NCBI RefSeq assembly: GCF_028561275.1 | Contig: NZ_JAQQTF010000004.1 | Span: 310,001-374,000 of the forward strand | DNA: 64,000 bases | Direction of reading: 5' to 3' | DNA from: Aureisphaera galaxeae | GTDB taxonomy: Bacteria > Bacteroidota > Bacteroidia > Flavobacteriales > Flavobacteriaceae | Part shown: in pieces, positions 33,441-41,401 of the stretch | Layout: each line of letters opens with the position of its first letter | Numbering within the stretch: position 1 is the stretch's first letter | Position numbers and translations under genes: made by a program | Notes under the pieces: generated by a model | The model's database searches: none | The model's input: only the letters and a program-made list of their open reading frames with translations | What the model was told of the DNA's origin: nothing

Positions 33441-33900
33441 AATTGAAAAATTATTGGAAGTCTATTTCCAAGGGGAAACCACCCTGGGAGAAGAGGAATT
33501 ACTGCAAGAGTTTTTCGCTTCTAAACAAGTGCCCGGCCACTTAGAAGTATACCGTCCCATGTTCGTAGCCTTTGGTCAGGCTAAGGAAGAAACCATACAG
33601 ACGGAGATTGTACTTCCCAAGAGCAGAACTTTCAACTATTGGAAGTGGGGTATTGCGGCTTCCTTCGTAATCCTTTTAGGGATTGTAGGTTTTATGTTCA
33701 ATGACGGAGGTGGGCTCACCGACGAAGAAGAACTAGCTTTGGCCGAATACAATAAGGCCAGGGAGACCATGATGCTACTTTCGGCAAACTTCAATCAAGG
33801 AACGGATGCGATGCTCCATTTAAACGAATTTAACAATGGGATTGCCAATATGTCGGTAATCGATCAATTCAATGAATCTAAAAAATTAATCCTAAAGTAA
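33427..33900 (+). CDS. Membrane protein, likely anti-sigma factor of the ECF operon
   Basis: 157 residues. A cytoplasmic N-terminal part with IEKLLEVYFQGETTLGEEELLQEFFA (about 4-29) precedes one membrane segment (about 75-95) and a short outer part. This arrangement, overlapping the sigma gene by 14 bases, fits an anti-sigma factor; no zinc-binding ZAS motif is present, so the call rests on context. Confidence 0.7.
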   Translation: MELAEIEKLLEVYFQGETTLGEEELLQEFFASKQVPGHLEVYRPMFVAFGQAKEETIQTEIVLPKSRTFNYWKWGIAASFVILLGIVGFMFNDGGGLTDEEELALAEYNKARETMMLLSANFNQGTDAMLHLNEFNNGIANMSVIDQFNESKKLILK

Positions 33901-33925
33901 AACCCAAAATTTAAAAATAGAAACG

Positions 33926-34459
33926 ATGAAGAAGATAGCAATTTTAATGGCCTTACTAATCACCCCGATGTTAGTGACTGCACAAAGTGTGTTCGATTCT
34001 TATGAAGAAGAGAGTGAAGTGACTTCGGTGGTAGTAACCAAGAATATGTTCAAATTATTGAGCAAGATCGAGGTAGATTCCAACGATCCAGAGGTGCAGG
34101 AGTATATGGAGATGGTGAACAGCCTAAACAATATCAAGGTGTTTATTACCGAAGATGATGGCATAGGCTCCCGTATGAAGGCCGACGTTCAGAAATACGT
34201 ATCTGCTTCCAAAGGATTGGAAGAGTTAATGCGAGTTAGGGACGATGGAAAGAATGTGAAGTTCTACTCCAAACAAGGAAAGGACGAGAACCATGTAAGC
34301 GAACTGTTGATGTTCTTGGAAGGGGAAATGGATGGTAAGGAAGGAACCGTGATCATGAGTATCACCGGGGATATCGACCTGAAGCAAATCTCCAAGTTGA
34401 CCAAGGACCTTAATGTTCCAGGAAGTGATGAATTAGAGAACGTAAAAAACAAAGGATAA
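33926..34459 (+). CDS. DUF4252 exported protein
   Basis: 177 residues with signal peptide (about 1-20, ending VTAQ). SVVVTKNMFKLLSKIEVDSNDPEVQEYMEMVNSLNNIKVFITE and the later IMSITGDIDLKQISKLTKDL match the Bacteroidota DUF4252 family. It follows the putative anti-sigma gene and is followed three bases later by a second DUF4252 protein. Probably an envelope component of the ECF signalling unit. Confidence 0.82.
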   Translation: MKKIAILMALLITPMLVTAQSVFDSYEEESEVTSVVVTKNMFKLLSKIEVDSNDPEVQEYMEMVNSLNNIKVFITEDDGIGSRMKADVQKYVSASKGLEELMRVRDDGKNVKFYSKQGKDENHVSELLMFLEGEMDGKEGTVIMSITGDIDLKQISKLTKDLNVPGSDELENVKNKG

Positions 34460-34462
34460 GTC

Positions 34463-35008
34463 ATGCAACTTGTAAAAATTCTAACCGCCCTAACCATTGC
34501 TCTCCTTACTATGGCGAGCTGTACAAATGACAAATCTTTGCAGCGTTATTTGGTCGATAAGCAAGAGGACGATCGATATTTGAAAGTAGATCTTGCCACC
34601 AGTTTGCTGCAAAGTGATGAAGCCACCTTTACCGAAGAGCAGCAGGAAATCCTGAACACTATTAAAAAAGTGAACATGGTAGCCTATCCGCTCAAGAGTG
34701 GAAATGAAGCCGAGTATAACGCCGAGAAGAGCAAAGTGCGCGAAATCATAGATCAGGAGAAGTATAAAACACTTTCCAAGATGAAATCGAAAGACACCCA
34801 CATTACCTTAAAGTATTTGGGTGAAGAAGATGCCATAGACGAAGTGATCGTGTTTGCGAGTAATGAAGAAAAAGGATTCGGGGTATTCCGATTGCTTTGT
34901 GACGATATGAAACCCGCACAGGTATTGCAACTTATGAATTCTATAGATAGTGGCGATATAGACGTATCGAAACTGTCCGGATTCAGCGAAGTATTCGATG
35001 CTATGTAG
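34463..35008 (+). CDS. DUF4252 lipoprotein
   Basis: 181 residues with lipobox MASC at about residue 19. The mature region, with LQRYLVDKQEDDRYLKVDLATSLLQ near the start and VFASNEEKGFGVFRLLCDDMKPAQVLQLMNSIDSGDIDVSKL at the end, is homologous in layout to the upstream DUF4252 protein. Last gene of the sigma operon, closed by a strong terminator. Confidence 0.8.
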   Translation: MQLVKILTALTIALLTMASCTNDKSLQRYLVDKQEDDRYLKVDLATSLLQSDEATFTEEQQEILNTIKKVNMVAYPLKSGNEAEYNAEKSKVREIIDQEKYKTLSKMKSKDTHITLKYLGEEDAIDEVIVFASNEEKGFGVFRLLCDDMKPAQVLQLMNSIDSGDIDVSKLSGFSEVFDAM

Positions 35009-35035
35009 AAAAGAAAATAAACTATAAGTATCTGA

Positions 35036-35062
35036 AAGCCTCTATGTTAGAGGCTTTTTTTT
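35036..35062 (+). terminator. Intrinsic terminator of the ECF/DUF4252 operon
   Basis: AAGCCTCTA (35036-35044) pairs perfectly with TAGAGGCTT (35048-35056) around TGT, followed by a T run. Twenty-seven bases after the last gene. Confidence 0.93.
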
Positions 35063-35221
35063 GTGCCCAATTTTCAGCTTTTTTTGAAATTTTCATGTCG
35101 TTCATAGAATTGTGAATGCCTTTGAGCGAAAACCAATTTTTGTAGGAGGTGTTTGTAGGAAATCATGCCTACATTCGTATTGTTAGCTTAATGTAGAGTG
35201 ATGGTGTTTTAGAGGACAACA

Positions 35222-35307
35222 AACATTTCCGGTCCAGAGACCCCTACGGTTGAAAGGGATAGGTGAAGAAATGTTGAAGGCTCCGGGTGGGGATTCGGGG
35301 CCTTTTT
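35222..35307 (+). ncRNA. Structured small RNA, copy 1, with its own terminator
   Basis: Outer stem AACATTTC/GAAATGTT (35222-35229 with 35268-35275) encloses the conserved core CGGTCCAGAGACCCCTA and AAAGGGATAGGTG, within which GGTC/GACC and CCCT/AGGG can pair. An intrinsic terminator follows: AAGGCTCCG (35277-35285) with CGGGGCCTT (35296-35304, one G-T pair) and a T run. No open reading frame fits here. Copy 2 keeps the core but has a different, still complementary outer stem, which is covariation evidence for structure. Confidence 0.8.
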
Positions 35308-35442
35308 CTTTGAAAAATTGAATTTATCTAAAAATATCGGCTGTATACCGAAAACTACTTTTTAAAGGTATTAGGTTTGGCACATTGGTATACAGTTTGA
35401 ACTTAGCCTATTGTGGTTGCAAAGCCCCCGAACTACGCAACC

Positions 35443-35525
35443 TTTATTTCCGGTCCAGAGACCCCTAATTTAAAAGGGATAGGTGGTGAAATAAAAAGAC
35501 AGGCTCCCTGCGGGGAGCCTTTTTA
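35443..35525 (+). ncRNA. Structured small RNA, copy 2, with its own terminator
   Basis: Outer stem TTTATTTC/GAAATAAA (35443-35450 with 35488-35495) around the same core CGGTCCAGAGACCCCTA ... AAAGGGATAGGTG, followed by a perfect terminator AGGCTCCC (35501-35508) with GGGAGCCT (35513-35520) and T run. It starts 221 bases after copy 1 and ends three bases before the purB stop on the other strand, so the terminator may serve both directions. Function unknown; it could be a small RNA or cis-acting element. Between the copies (35308-35442) I see no gene. Confidence 0.8.
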
Positions 35526-35528
35526 CTT

Positions 35529-36872
35529 TTAGATACCTGTATAATTTCCTGGGGTAATCACCCGCATTTCCGCCTTTATCGCTTCCGAAACCTCCAAGGT
35601 TTCAATAAAATCTGCAATGGATTGTTGCGTAACGGTCTCATTGGTCCGTGTAAGCCCTTTTAAGGCTTCATAGGGGTTAGGATACCCTTCACGTCGTAGA
35701 ATGGTCTGAATGGCCTCTGCTACCACGGCCCAGTTGTTTTCCAGGTCTTCAGCAAACTTGGCTTCGTTCAATAATAATTTGTTCAGTCCTTTAAGGGTCG
35801 ATTGCAATCCGATAACGGTATGCCCCATAGGCACACCAATATTGCGCAATACGGTACTATCGGTAAGATCTCTTTGAAGTCTACTAATGGGTAATTTGGC
35901 CGACAGATGCTCAAACACCGCATTGGCGATTCCCAAATTCCCTTCACTGTTCTCAAAATCGATAGGATTTACTTTGTGCGGCATAGCACTACTTCCTATT
36001 TCCCCTTTTTTGATTTTCTGTTTGAAGTAGTCCATCGATACATACGTCCAAATATCACGATCCAAATCAATTAAGATAGTATTGATTCGCTTAAGGCAGT
36101 CGAATAGGGCCGCCATATGATCGTAATGCTCTATCTGGGTCGTAGGGAAGGAGTGATGCAAGTACAGTCGCTCCTGAACGAATTGGGTTCCGAATGCTTT
36201 CCAATCGATATCGGGATAGGCTACCTTATGCGCATTGAAATTTCCCGTGGCACCTCCAAATTTGGCGGCACTTTTTATGTCGTTCAATAAATCGAATTGT
36301 TCTTCGATTCGGGTTACGAACACTTGAATTTCCTTGCCCAGTCGAGTAGGGGAAGCCGGTTGTCCGTGGGTACGAGCCAACATAGGTACGTCTTTCCATT
36401 CTTCAACCAGTTCTTTCAGTTTGTCCTTTACCGAAAGTAATTGGGGAACATACACCTCATTCATGGCTTCCTTAAGGGAAAGTGGAATAGCCGTGTTATT
36501 GATGTCCTGAGAGGTGAGCCCAAAGTGAATGAACTCCTTATATTTTTCTAGTCCAAGTGCATCGAATTTCTCCTTAATAAAGTACTCTACAGCCTTTACA
36601 TCGTGATTAGTCACCTTTTCGGTGTTTTTAATGTGTTGGGCATCCTCGGTAGAAAATTCCTGATACAACTTTCTAAGTTCTGGGAACAGGGAAGTATCGA
36701 AATCGGATAATTGTGGCAATGGGATTTCTACCAATGCGATGAAATATTCAATTTCAACCTGAATACGGTACTTTATAAGAGCCTCTTCAGAAAAGAAAGG
36801 AATCAATCCAGAAGTTTTTGAAGCGTAGCGACCGTCGATGGGAGAAATGGCTTGTAATGCGTGGTTGGACAT
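35529..36872 (-). CDS. purB: Adenylosuccinate lyase
   Basis: 447 residues from ATG 36872; a longer form would start within the promoter's -7 box (TATCTTTG on the minus strand at 36893-36900). The fumarase/aspartase signature SSAMPHKVNPIDFENSEGN (about 283-301) is present with the catalytic-loop Ser, as are TSQDINNTA and ARTHGQPASPT (His of general acid). It cleaves adenylosuccinate and SAICAR in purine synthesis. Length is standard. Confidence 0.96.
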   Translation of the reverse strand: MSNHALQAISPIDGRYASKTSGLIPFFSEEALIKYRIQVEIEYFIALVEIPLPQLSDFDTSLFPELRKLYQEFSTEDAQHIKNTEKVTNHDVKAVEYFIKEKFDALGLEKYKEFIHFGLTSQDINNTAIPLSLKEAMNEVYVPQLLSVKDKLKELVEEWKDVPMLARTHGQPASPTRLGKEIQVFVTRIEEQFDLLNDIKSAAKFGGATGNFNAHKVAYPDIDWKAFGTQFVQERLYLHHSFPTTQIEHYDHMAALFDCLKRINTILIDLDRDIWTYVSMDYFKQKIKKGEIGSSAMPHKVNPIDFENSEGNLGIANAVFEHLSAKLPISRLQRDLTDSTVLRNIGVPMGHTVIGLQSTLKGLNKLLLNEAKFAEDLENNWAVVAEAIQTILRREGYPNPYEALKGLTRTNETVTQQSIADFIETLEVSEAIKAEMRVITPGNYTGI

Positions 36873-36892
36873 AGGCGCAAATTTTGAAAGCG

Positions 36893-36900
36893 CAAAGATA
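36893..36900 (-). promoter_or_regulatory. -7 element of the purB promoter
   Basis: TATCTTTG on the minus strand, exact match to TAnnTTTG, 21 bases upstream of the purB ATG at 36872. It supports the short 5' leader and the chosen start. No TTTG at -33 is clear. Confidence 0.55.
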
Positions 36901-37011
36901 CGGAACATCTTGGTTTTGGGTTCTGGGTTTTTGGGTTTTTTGACGGAAGGTTGAATTGTTTAGCCGTTGAATCGTTTGATCGAGTGATACCCTATTTTAT
37001 TAGGACTTAAA

Positions 37012-37425
37012 TTAGTTGAAGAAATAAGTTTTAAATCCACTAGCCAAGGCGATAATCACAAAAAACAACCCAAATATTATAGCAAACTTGGGGAATGCAG
37101 ATTTTTTTAGCTCCGATTCGGACACTATCAAAATTTCCTTGTCTTCAATATGATAATAGATGTTTTCCTTAGTCTTGTTGGGTTTTCTGCCCGTTCCGAG
37201 ATCACCTTTTTGCGTAATGATGGTACCGTCGGTTAATCGAAATCGATATACAGGAAAGTAGAAATAGTTTTCTTTCTTTTTTTCTTTAACATATTCGATA
37301 ATTTCGGCTTCGGTTTTTACGCCCTTGTTTGCAATTCTCCTATTACTTTTAATGATATATAGGCCAGCGAGTACAAAGGCTGATCCAATAATGAAAAAGA
37401 AAATAGCACCTGCGATATCTCTCAT
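37012..37425 (-). CDS. DUF3592-like membrane protein
   Basis: 137 residues. Membrane helices at about 4-22 and 112-132 flank a soluble beta-rich segment with GVKTEAEIIEYVKEKKKENYFYFPVYRFRLTDGTIITQKG, the usual DUF3592 arrangement (NGxxTxAxVxxY...xYxPVxxFxxxdG). Function unknown. A repeat-bearing stretch lies upstream. Confidence 0.72.
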   Translation of the reverse strand: MRDIAGAIFFFIIGSAFVLAGLYIIKSNRRIANKGVKTEAEIIEYVKEKKKENYFYFPVYRFRLTDGTIITQKGDLGTGRKPNKTKENIYYHIEDKEILIVSESELKKSAFPKFAIIFGLFFVIIALASGFKTYFFN

Positions 37426-37477
37426 TTTTCAATTAAACCATTAAACGTTTCAACATCTCAACCGAGAACTCTTAAAT

Positions 37478-37538
37478 GACTCCTCGATACATTCTACTTC
37501 GCTTCCATGCTCTCAGCTTCGTAGAACACTCGGAGTCC
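37478..37538 (-). repeat. Dispersed intergenic repeat, long variant, reverse orientation
   Basis: Ends are GACTCCTCGATAC and CACTCGGAGTCC, the reverse complements of the conserved ends of the 45-bp repeats at 45.7 and 59.2-59.3 kb; the middle is longer here (61 bp in total). Surrounded by word-like low-complexity DNA. Confidence 0.7.
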
Positions 37539-37594
37539 AACTAGGAAACCTTGAACCCGAAACCATCAAATCCGTCAACTGCCACTGCATACAG

Positions 37595-38161
37595 CTAACT
37601 GCGTCTGATTTTCGCCAAAATCTTCCCACCCCGGTTCTTGTATCCGGCGCTACCTGTATGGATATTCCGTTCAATAATCTGTTCCAGTTCGGGATGAATC
37701 CAATCGTATTCCGTGCCTAGGTAGTACAAACAGATCATTGCACGGGCCTGGCAGGCCACTTTCTGATCGGTAATCATCCAATCGAAGCAGAATTCGGTCA
37801 TCTGTAATTTATGTTCTTCGGTGAGGAGCTTTCGCAATTCGGGATTTCGTTTTTTGTAATAGTCCAAACACAGCTTTTCACAGAGATTGGCCAAGGGGCG
37901 AACGGACTGATCTTTCTTCACTTTCGGAATGCTTTCAAAGAAATAATCCAAATGGGGAAAGAGGATGGGAGGTTGTTTCAAAAACACGAATTCCATTACC
38001 CAAGCGGCTTTATGAGAAAGCTCGTCCTGTTTGTCATTAAAAACATAGTCCAACAGTTCCCTAAAAGTTTCCGGATGATCCAGTACCCATAAGGCACCAT
38101 TCATCCGATTTTCTCGGTACGCCTTCTCATAGCTTATTTGTTCAAGTAATCCTGAATCCAT
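37595..38161 (-). CDS. HEAT-repeat-like hypothetical protein
   Basis: 188 residues, all-helical by pattern (for example HPETFRELLDYVFNDKQDELSHKAAWVMEFVFLKQP), reminiscent of HEAT repeats. No catalytic motif. Its ATG overlaps the sirtuin stop by one base, indicating coupling to the sirtuin gene. Function unknown. Confidence 0.7.
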   Translation of the reverse strand: MDSGLLEQISYEKAYRENRMNGALWVLDHPETFRELLDYVFNDKQDELSHKAAWVMEFVFLKQPPILFPHLDYFFESIPKVKKDQSVRPLANLCEKLCLDYYKKRNPELRKLLTEEHKLQMTEFCFDWMITDQKVACQARAMICLYYLGTEYDWIHPELEQIIERNIHTGSAGYKNRGGKILAKIRRS

Positions 38162-38841
38162 TAGGAAAATGAATTTATAGCTTGGATTGCTTTAGGTACT
38201 CCTGTGGTTGCTTTTTCGGCGTATACGGAAATACGATGGGAGGAAGAAATGGACGGATTAGGATCTATAAAATGCACTTGTGCCCCCGGAGTTGTATATT
38301 GAATAAGTCCGGCAGCCGGATATACTTGCATCGAAGTCCCAACGATCATAACGCAGTCGGCCGCAGCCACCAATTCTACCGCAACTTCGATCATGGGTAC
38401 CGCTTCTCCAAACCATACGATATGTGGACGTAACTGATGGTTATTCTCACACATATCGCCCAAATTGAGATCTTCCTTCCAATCCATGACCAAGGTTTCA
38501 TCGAAAGTACTTCTCACTTTAAGAAGTTCGCCATGCAAGTGAACAATGCGAGAGCTCCCAGCCCGTTCGTGCAAATCGTCCACATTTTGGGTAATGATCA
38601 CCACTTCGTGCTCCTTTTCCATTTCGGCCAATGCGAGATGAGCGGCATTGGGGCCAACTTCCAATAATTGGCGCCTACGTTGGTTGTAGAATTCTAACAC
38701 CAATTCTGGATTTCTTGCAAAGCCCTCTGGGGAAGCTACTTCCATCACATCATGACCTTCCCAAAGGCCGTTACTATCCCTAAAAGTTTTAAGTCCACTT
38801 TCGGCACTGATTCCAGCTCCTGTGAGCACTGCAATTTTCAT
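38161..38841 (-). CDS. cobB: Sirtuin-family NAD-dependent protein deacylase
   Basis: 226 residues. NAD site GAGISAESGLKTFRDSNGLW (8-27), TQNVDDLHERAGS (84-96) and catalytic H103 in HLHGE are clear, and RPHIVWFGE follows. The usual four zinc-binding cysteines are missing: only C131 is present where a CxxC pair is normally found, so this belongs to a zinc-less or altered class III sirtuin group. Removes acyl groups from lysines with NAD. Coupled to a HEAT-like gene. Confidence 0.9.
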   Translation of the reverse strand: MKIAVLTGAGISAESGLKTFRDSNGLWEGHDVMEVASPEGFARNPELVLEFYNQRRRQLLEVGPNAAHLALAEMEKEHEVVIITQNVDDLHERAGSSRIVHLHGELLKVRSTFDETLVMDWKEDLNLGDMCENNHQLRPHIVWFGEAVPMIEVAVELVAAADCVMIVGTSMQVYPAAGLIQYTTPGAQVHFIDPNPSISSSHRISVYAEKATTGVPKAIQAINSFS

Positions 38842-38856
38842 ATATAGCGTATTTTT

Positions 38857-38864
38857 TATCTTCG
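38857..38864 (+). promoter_or_regulatory. -7-like element upstream of trmH
   Basis: TATCTTCG, one mismatch to TAnnTTTG, 20 bases before the TTG start at 38885. Position suits a short leader. Confidence 0.4.
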
Positions 38865-38884
38865 TTTAAAATTAGTCTTTTCCA

Positions 38885-39538
38885 TTGGATTTACAACTGT
38901 TCGAATACCTGCAATCCTATCTCACCGAAAGACGCCGTCATTTGTTCGATTTCGTTCTTCGGGAACGCACACGACATTTTACGGTGGTCACCGAGGATGT
39001 GTACCAAATGCACAATGCCAGTGCCGTTATGCGTAGCTGCGATGTGTTTGGCATTCAGGAGTTGCATGTTGTTGAAGAGCGTTTCGGCAAAAAAATGGAT
39101 CGTGAGATTGCCATGGGGGCCCAAAAATGGGTCGATGTACACCGGCATCAAAAGGTGGAAGATTGTATTCAATTCCTACGTGCCCAAGGGTATCAGATTG
39201 TGGCGACCACACCGCATGACGATTCGTGCATGCTTCAGGAATTCGATGTAACCCAAAAGAGTGCCTTTTTCTTTGGTACTGAAAAGGAAGGAGTGAGCAA
39301 TATTGTTTTGGAAAATGCCGATCAGTTTTTAAAGATTCCCATGTTCGGATTTACAGAAAGTCTCAACATTTCGGTATCGGCGGCCATCATTCTTCAAGAT
39401 GTGGTAACCCGTATGCGGACCGCCAATGTTCCGTGGCAGCTTTCCGAAGAGGAAATCTTGGAACTGAAGATGCAATGGACCCGCAGAAGCATAAAAAGCG
39501 CAGACAAAATTGTGGCCCGCTATTACAGGGAAAATTGA
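38885..39538 (+). CDS. trmH: SpoU/TrmH-type tRNA (guanosine-2'-O)-methyltransferase
   Basis: 217 residues from a TTG start; no upstream or near ATG fits. SPOUT knot motifs: NASAVMRSCDVFGIQELHVVE (about 44-64), FFFGTEKEGVSN (about 128-139) and LNISVSAAIILQDVV (about 159-173). The tail ending RRSIKSADKIVARYY is typical of tRNA Gm18 methyltransferases. It likely modifies G18 in the tRNA D loop. Confidence 0.92.
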   Translation: MDLQLFEYLQSYLTERRRHLFDFVLRERTRHFTVVTEDVYQMHNASAVMRSCDVFGIQELHVVEERFGKKMDREIAMGAQKWVDVHRHQKVEDCIQFLRAQGYQIVATTPHDDSCMLQEFDVTQKSAFFFGTEKEGVSNIVLENADQFLKIPMFGFTESLNISVSAAIILQDVVTRMRTANVPWQLSEEEILELKMQWTRRSIKSADKIVARYYREN

Positions 39539-39548
39539 TTTTTATACC

Positions 39549-39556
39549 TATCTTTT
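39549..39556 (+). promoter_or_regulatory. -7-like element upstream of the SRPBCC gene
   Basis: TATCTTTT, one mismatch to TAnnTTTG, 27 bases before ATG 39584. Confidence 0.35.
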
Positions 39557-39583
39557 AACCTTAGTAACCAAAATAAATTAGTT

Positions 39584-40108
39584 ATGATTTTTCTTTACAT
39601 CCTAGCCGGTATTGTGGGTCTTATCATTTTGTTGGCCCTGTTAGCTCCCAAAAAATATCATGTACACAGAAGCATATCGATAAATCGACCTATAGGGGAA
39701 GTGTTTACGTACCTAAAGAGTGTTAAGAACCAAGACGAATGGTCTCCTTGGAAGAAACGGGATCCCGGCATGAAACAGATTTTTACGGGCGAAGACGGAA
39801 CCGTGGGATTTGTATCCCGATGGGAAAGTGACCATAAGAATGTTGGATGGGGAGAGCAAGAGATTATGAATATTGTTGAAAACGAAAAGATAGTGACCGA
39901 ATTACGTTTCCTAAAACCCTTTAAATCGCAAAGTGATGCCTATATCGCTACCGAGCCCGATGGTGATGGTACCAAAGTTATTTGGGGGTTCCACGGGAAG
40001 CACAAAATGCCTATGAACATTATGATGATGTTCTTTAATATGGACAAGGCCGTTGGAAAGGATTTTGATGAAGGCTTGGCCGATCTTAAGGGTGTACTTG
40101 AAAAATAA
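39584..40108 (+). CDS. SRPBCC (START-like) protein with membrane anchor
   Basis: 174 residues. N-terminal hydrophobic helix (about 3-22) then the polyketide-cyclase/START-like domain: HVHRSISINRPIGEVFTYLKSVKNQDEWSPWKKRDPG and a C-terminal helix DEGLADLKGVLE. These proteins bind hydrophobic ligands. First of four closely spaced small genes (SRPBCC, VOC, thioesterase, SnoaL). Confidence 0.85.
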   Translation: MIFLYILAGIVGLIILLALLAPKKYHVHRSISINRPIGEVFTYLKSVKNQDEWSPWKKRDPGMKQIFTGEDGTVGFVSRWESDHKNVGWGEQEIMNIVENEKIVTELRFLKPFKSQSDAYIATEPDGDGTKVIWGFHGKHKMPMNIMMMFFNMDKAVGKDFDEGLADLKGVLEK

Positions 40109-40113
40109 CATCT

Positions 40114-40488
40114 ATGAAACATAATCCGTTTGTTTGGATCGAAATACCCGTAAACGACATGGCACGAGCAGTGGCGTTTTATGAAAAGGTGTTCGAGTTT
40201 AAGATTCAGTTGGTCGATTTTGGAGGATTAAAGATGGGATGGTTTCCCAATGCAGGCGATGCTCCTGGAGCGACCGGAACCCTGATTCAACAGGAAAGTT
40301 ATATCCCAAGTCAAGAAGGCCCCTTGGTGTATTTTTACTCAGAGAACCTTCAAAACGAATTGGATCGCGTGGAAGACGCAGGAGGAAAGATTTTACATCC
40401 TAAGACCCAGATTTCTGAAGATCATGGCTATATGGGTGTTTTCGAAGATAGTGAAGGCAATCGTGTCGCCTTGCATTCTAATGCATAG
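40114..40488 (+). CDS. VOC family (glyoxalase-like) protein
   Basis: 124 residues. NPFVWIEIPVNDMARAVAFYEKVFEF is the VOC start, and LYFYSENLQNELDRVEDAGGKILHPKTQ and YMGVFEDSEGNRVALHS complete one module with likely metal ligands at the ends. Function unassigned. Five bases after the preceding gene. Confidence 0.88.
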   Translation: MKHNPFVWIEIPVNDMARAVAFYEKVFEFKIQLVDFGGLKMGWFPNAGDAPGATGTLIQQESYIPSQEGPLVYFYSENLQNELDRVEDAGGKILHPKTQISEDHGYMGVFEDSEGNRVALHSNA

Positions 40489-40493
40489 CGAGT

Positions 40494-40940
40494 ATGAACT
40501 TTACACCTAAAGATCCCAATTTTAAACAGAAAGTAAAAGATAGTTTTCGGCGTCAAAAATTCATGGAATTGATTGGCGCCGAACTTGTTGCTGTAGATGC
40601 CGGTTATTGTGAAATTAGATTGCCCTTTCGGGAGGATCTAACACAGCAACACGGCTTTTTTCATGCAGGGGTTGTCGGAACTTTGGCCGATAATACCGCG
40701 GGATATGCAGGTTATTCATTGATGCAGGAGAACGCTTCGGTCCTTACGGTCGAGTTTAAACTCAACTTATTGGCTCCGGGAAAAGGAGAGGCACTGGTAG
40801 CCAAAGCAAATGTCCTGAAGAGCGGAAGAACCCTCACGGTTTGCAGATGCGATGTTTATGCGGTTTCTGAAGGACAAGAGAAACTGTGTGCAGCGGCTCA
40901 GGTAACGCTTATTCAATTAGAAAACACAAGTGATCAATAG
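40494..40940 (+). CDS. PaaI-family hotdog thioesterase
   Basis: 148 residues. Hotdog domain: HGFFHAGVVGTLADNTAGYAGYS (about 52-74) with the PaaI-like HGG/D pattern (H near 52, D near 65), then LTVEFKLNLLAP. Hydrolyses an acyl-CoA or similar; substrate unknown. Five bases after the VOC gene. Confidence 0.85.
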   Translation: MNFTPKDPNFKQKVKDSFRRQKFMELIGAELVAVDAGYCEIRLPFREDLTQQHGFFHAGVVGTLADNTAGYAGYSLMQENASVLTVEFKLNLLAPGKGEALVAKANVLKSGRTLTVCRCDVYAVSEGQEKLCAAAQVTLIQLENTSDQ

Positions 40941-40944
40941 CACA

Positions 40945-41322
40945 ATGGATTTAGAAAAGAACAAGGCCAATGCCGTTGCCTTCTACAAAATGGCCTACGA
41001 AGGAAACCCCGCAGAAGCGGTAGCAAAATATGTGGGGGATAGGTACATACAGCACAATCCCGATGTAGCCGATGGTCCACAAGGATTTATTGAATATTTT
41101 GAAAGAATGCAGGCCGAATATCCCGAGAAGTCGATCGAGTTTTTACGATGCATTGCCCAAGAGGATTTGGTAGCTTTGCATACCCATCAGAAATGGCCGG
41201 GTAATGAAGAATATGTCACCATGGATTTCTTTCGTTTCGAAGAAAATGGAAAGATTGTTGAGCACTGGGATGCCATTCAGAAAGTTCCTGATACGATGGC
41301 CCATGACAATGGGATGGTGTGA
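40945..41322 (+). CDS. SnoaL-like (NTF2 fold) protein
   Basis: 125 residues from ATG 40945; a GTG at 40930 would overlap the thioesterase gene. KYVGDRYIQHNPDVADGPQGFIEYFERMQAEYPEKSIEF and FRFEENGKIVEHWDAIQKVPD are the SnoaL-like signature with the conserved HxD-type residues. Close relatives appear at 9085 and 16722. Last of the closely spaced group. Confidence 0.85.
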   Translation: MDLEKNKANAVAFYKMAYEGNPAEAVAKYVGDRYIQHNPDVADGPQGFIEYFERMQAEYPEKSIEFLRCIAQEDLVALHTHQKWPGNEEYVTMDFFRFEENGKIVEHWDAIQKVPDTMAHDNGMV

Positions 41323-41401
41323 TAGAAACAATTATTTTCACGGAGATTATAATGAGGGTTGAAGTTGAACGTTATGATTTTTAAATTAAATTGACTTCAC
41401 C

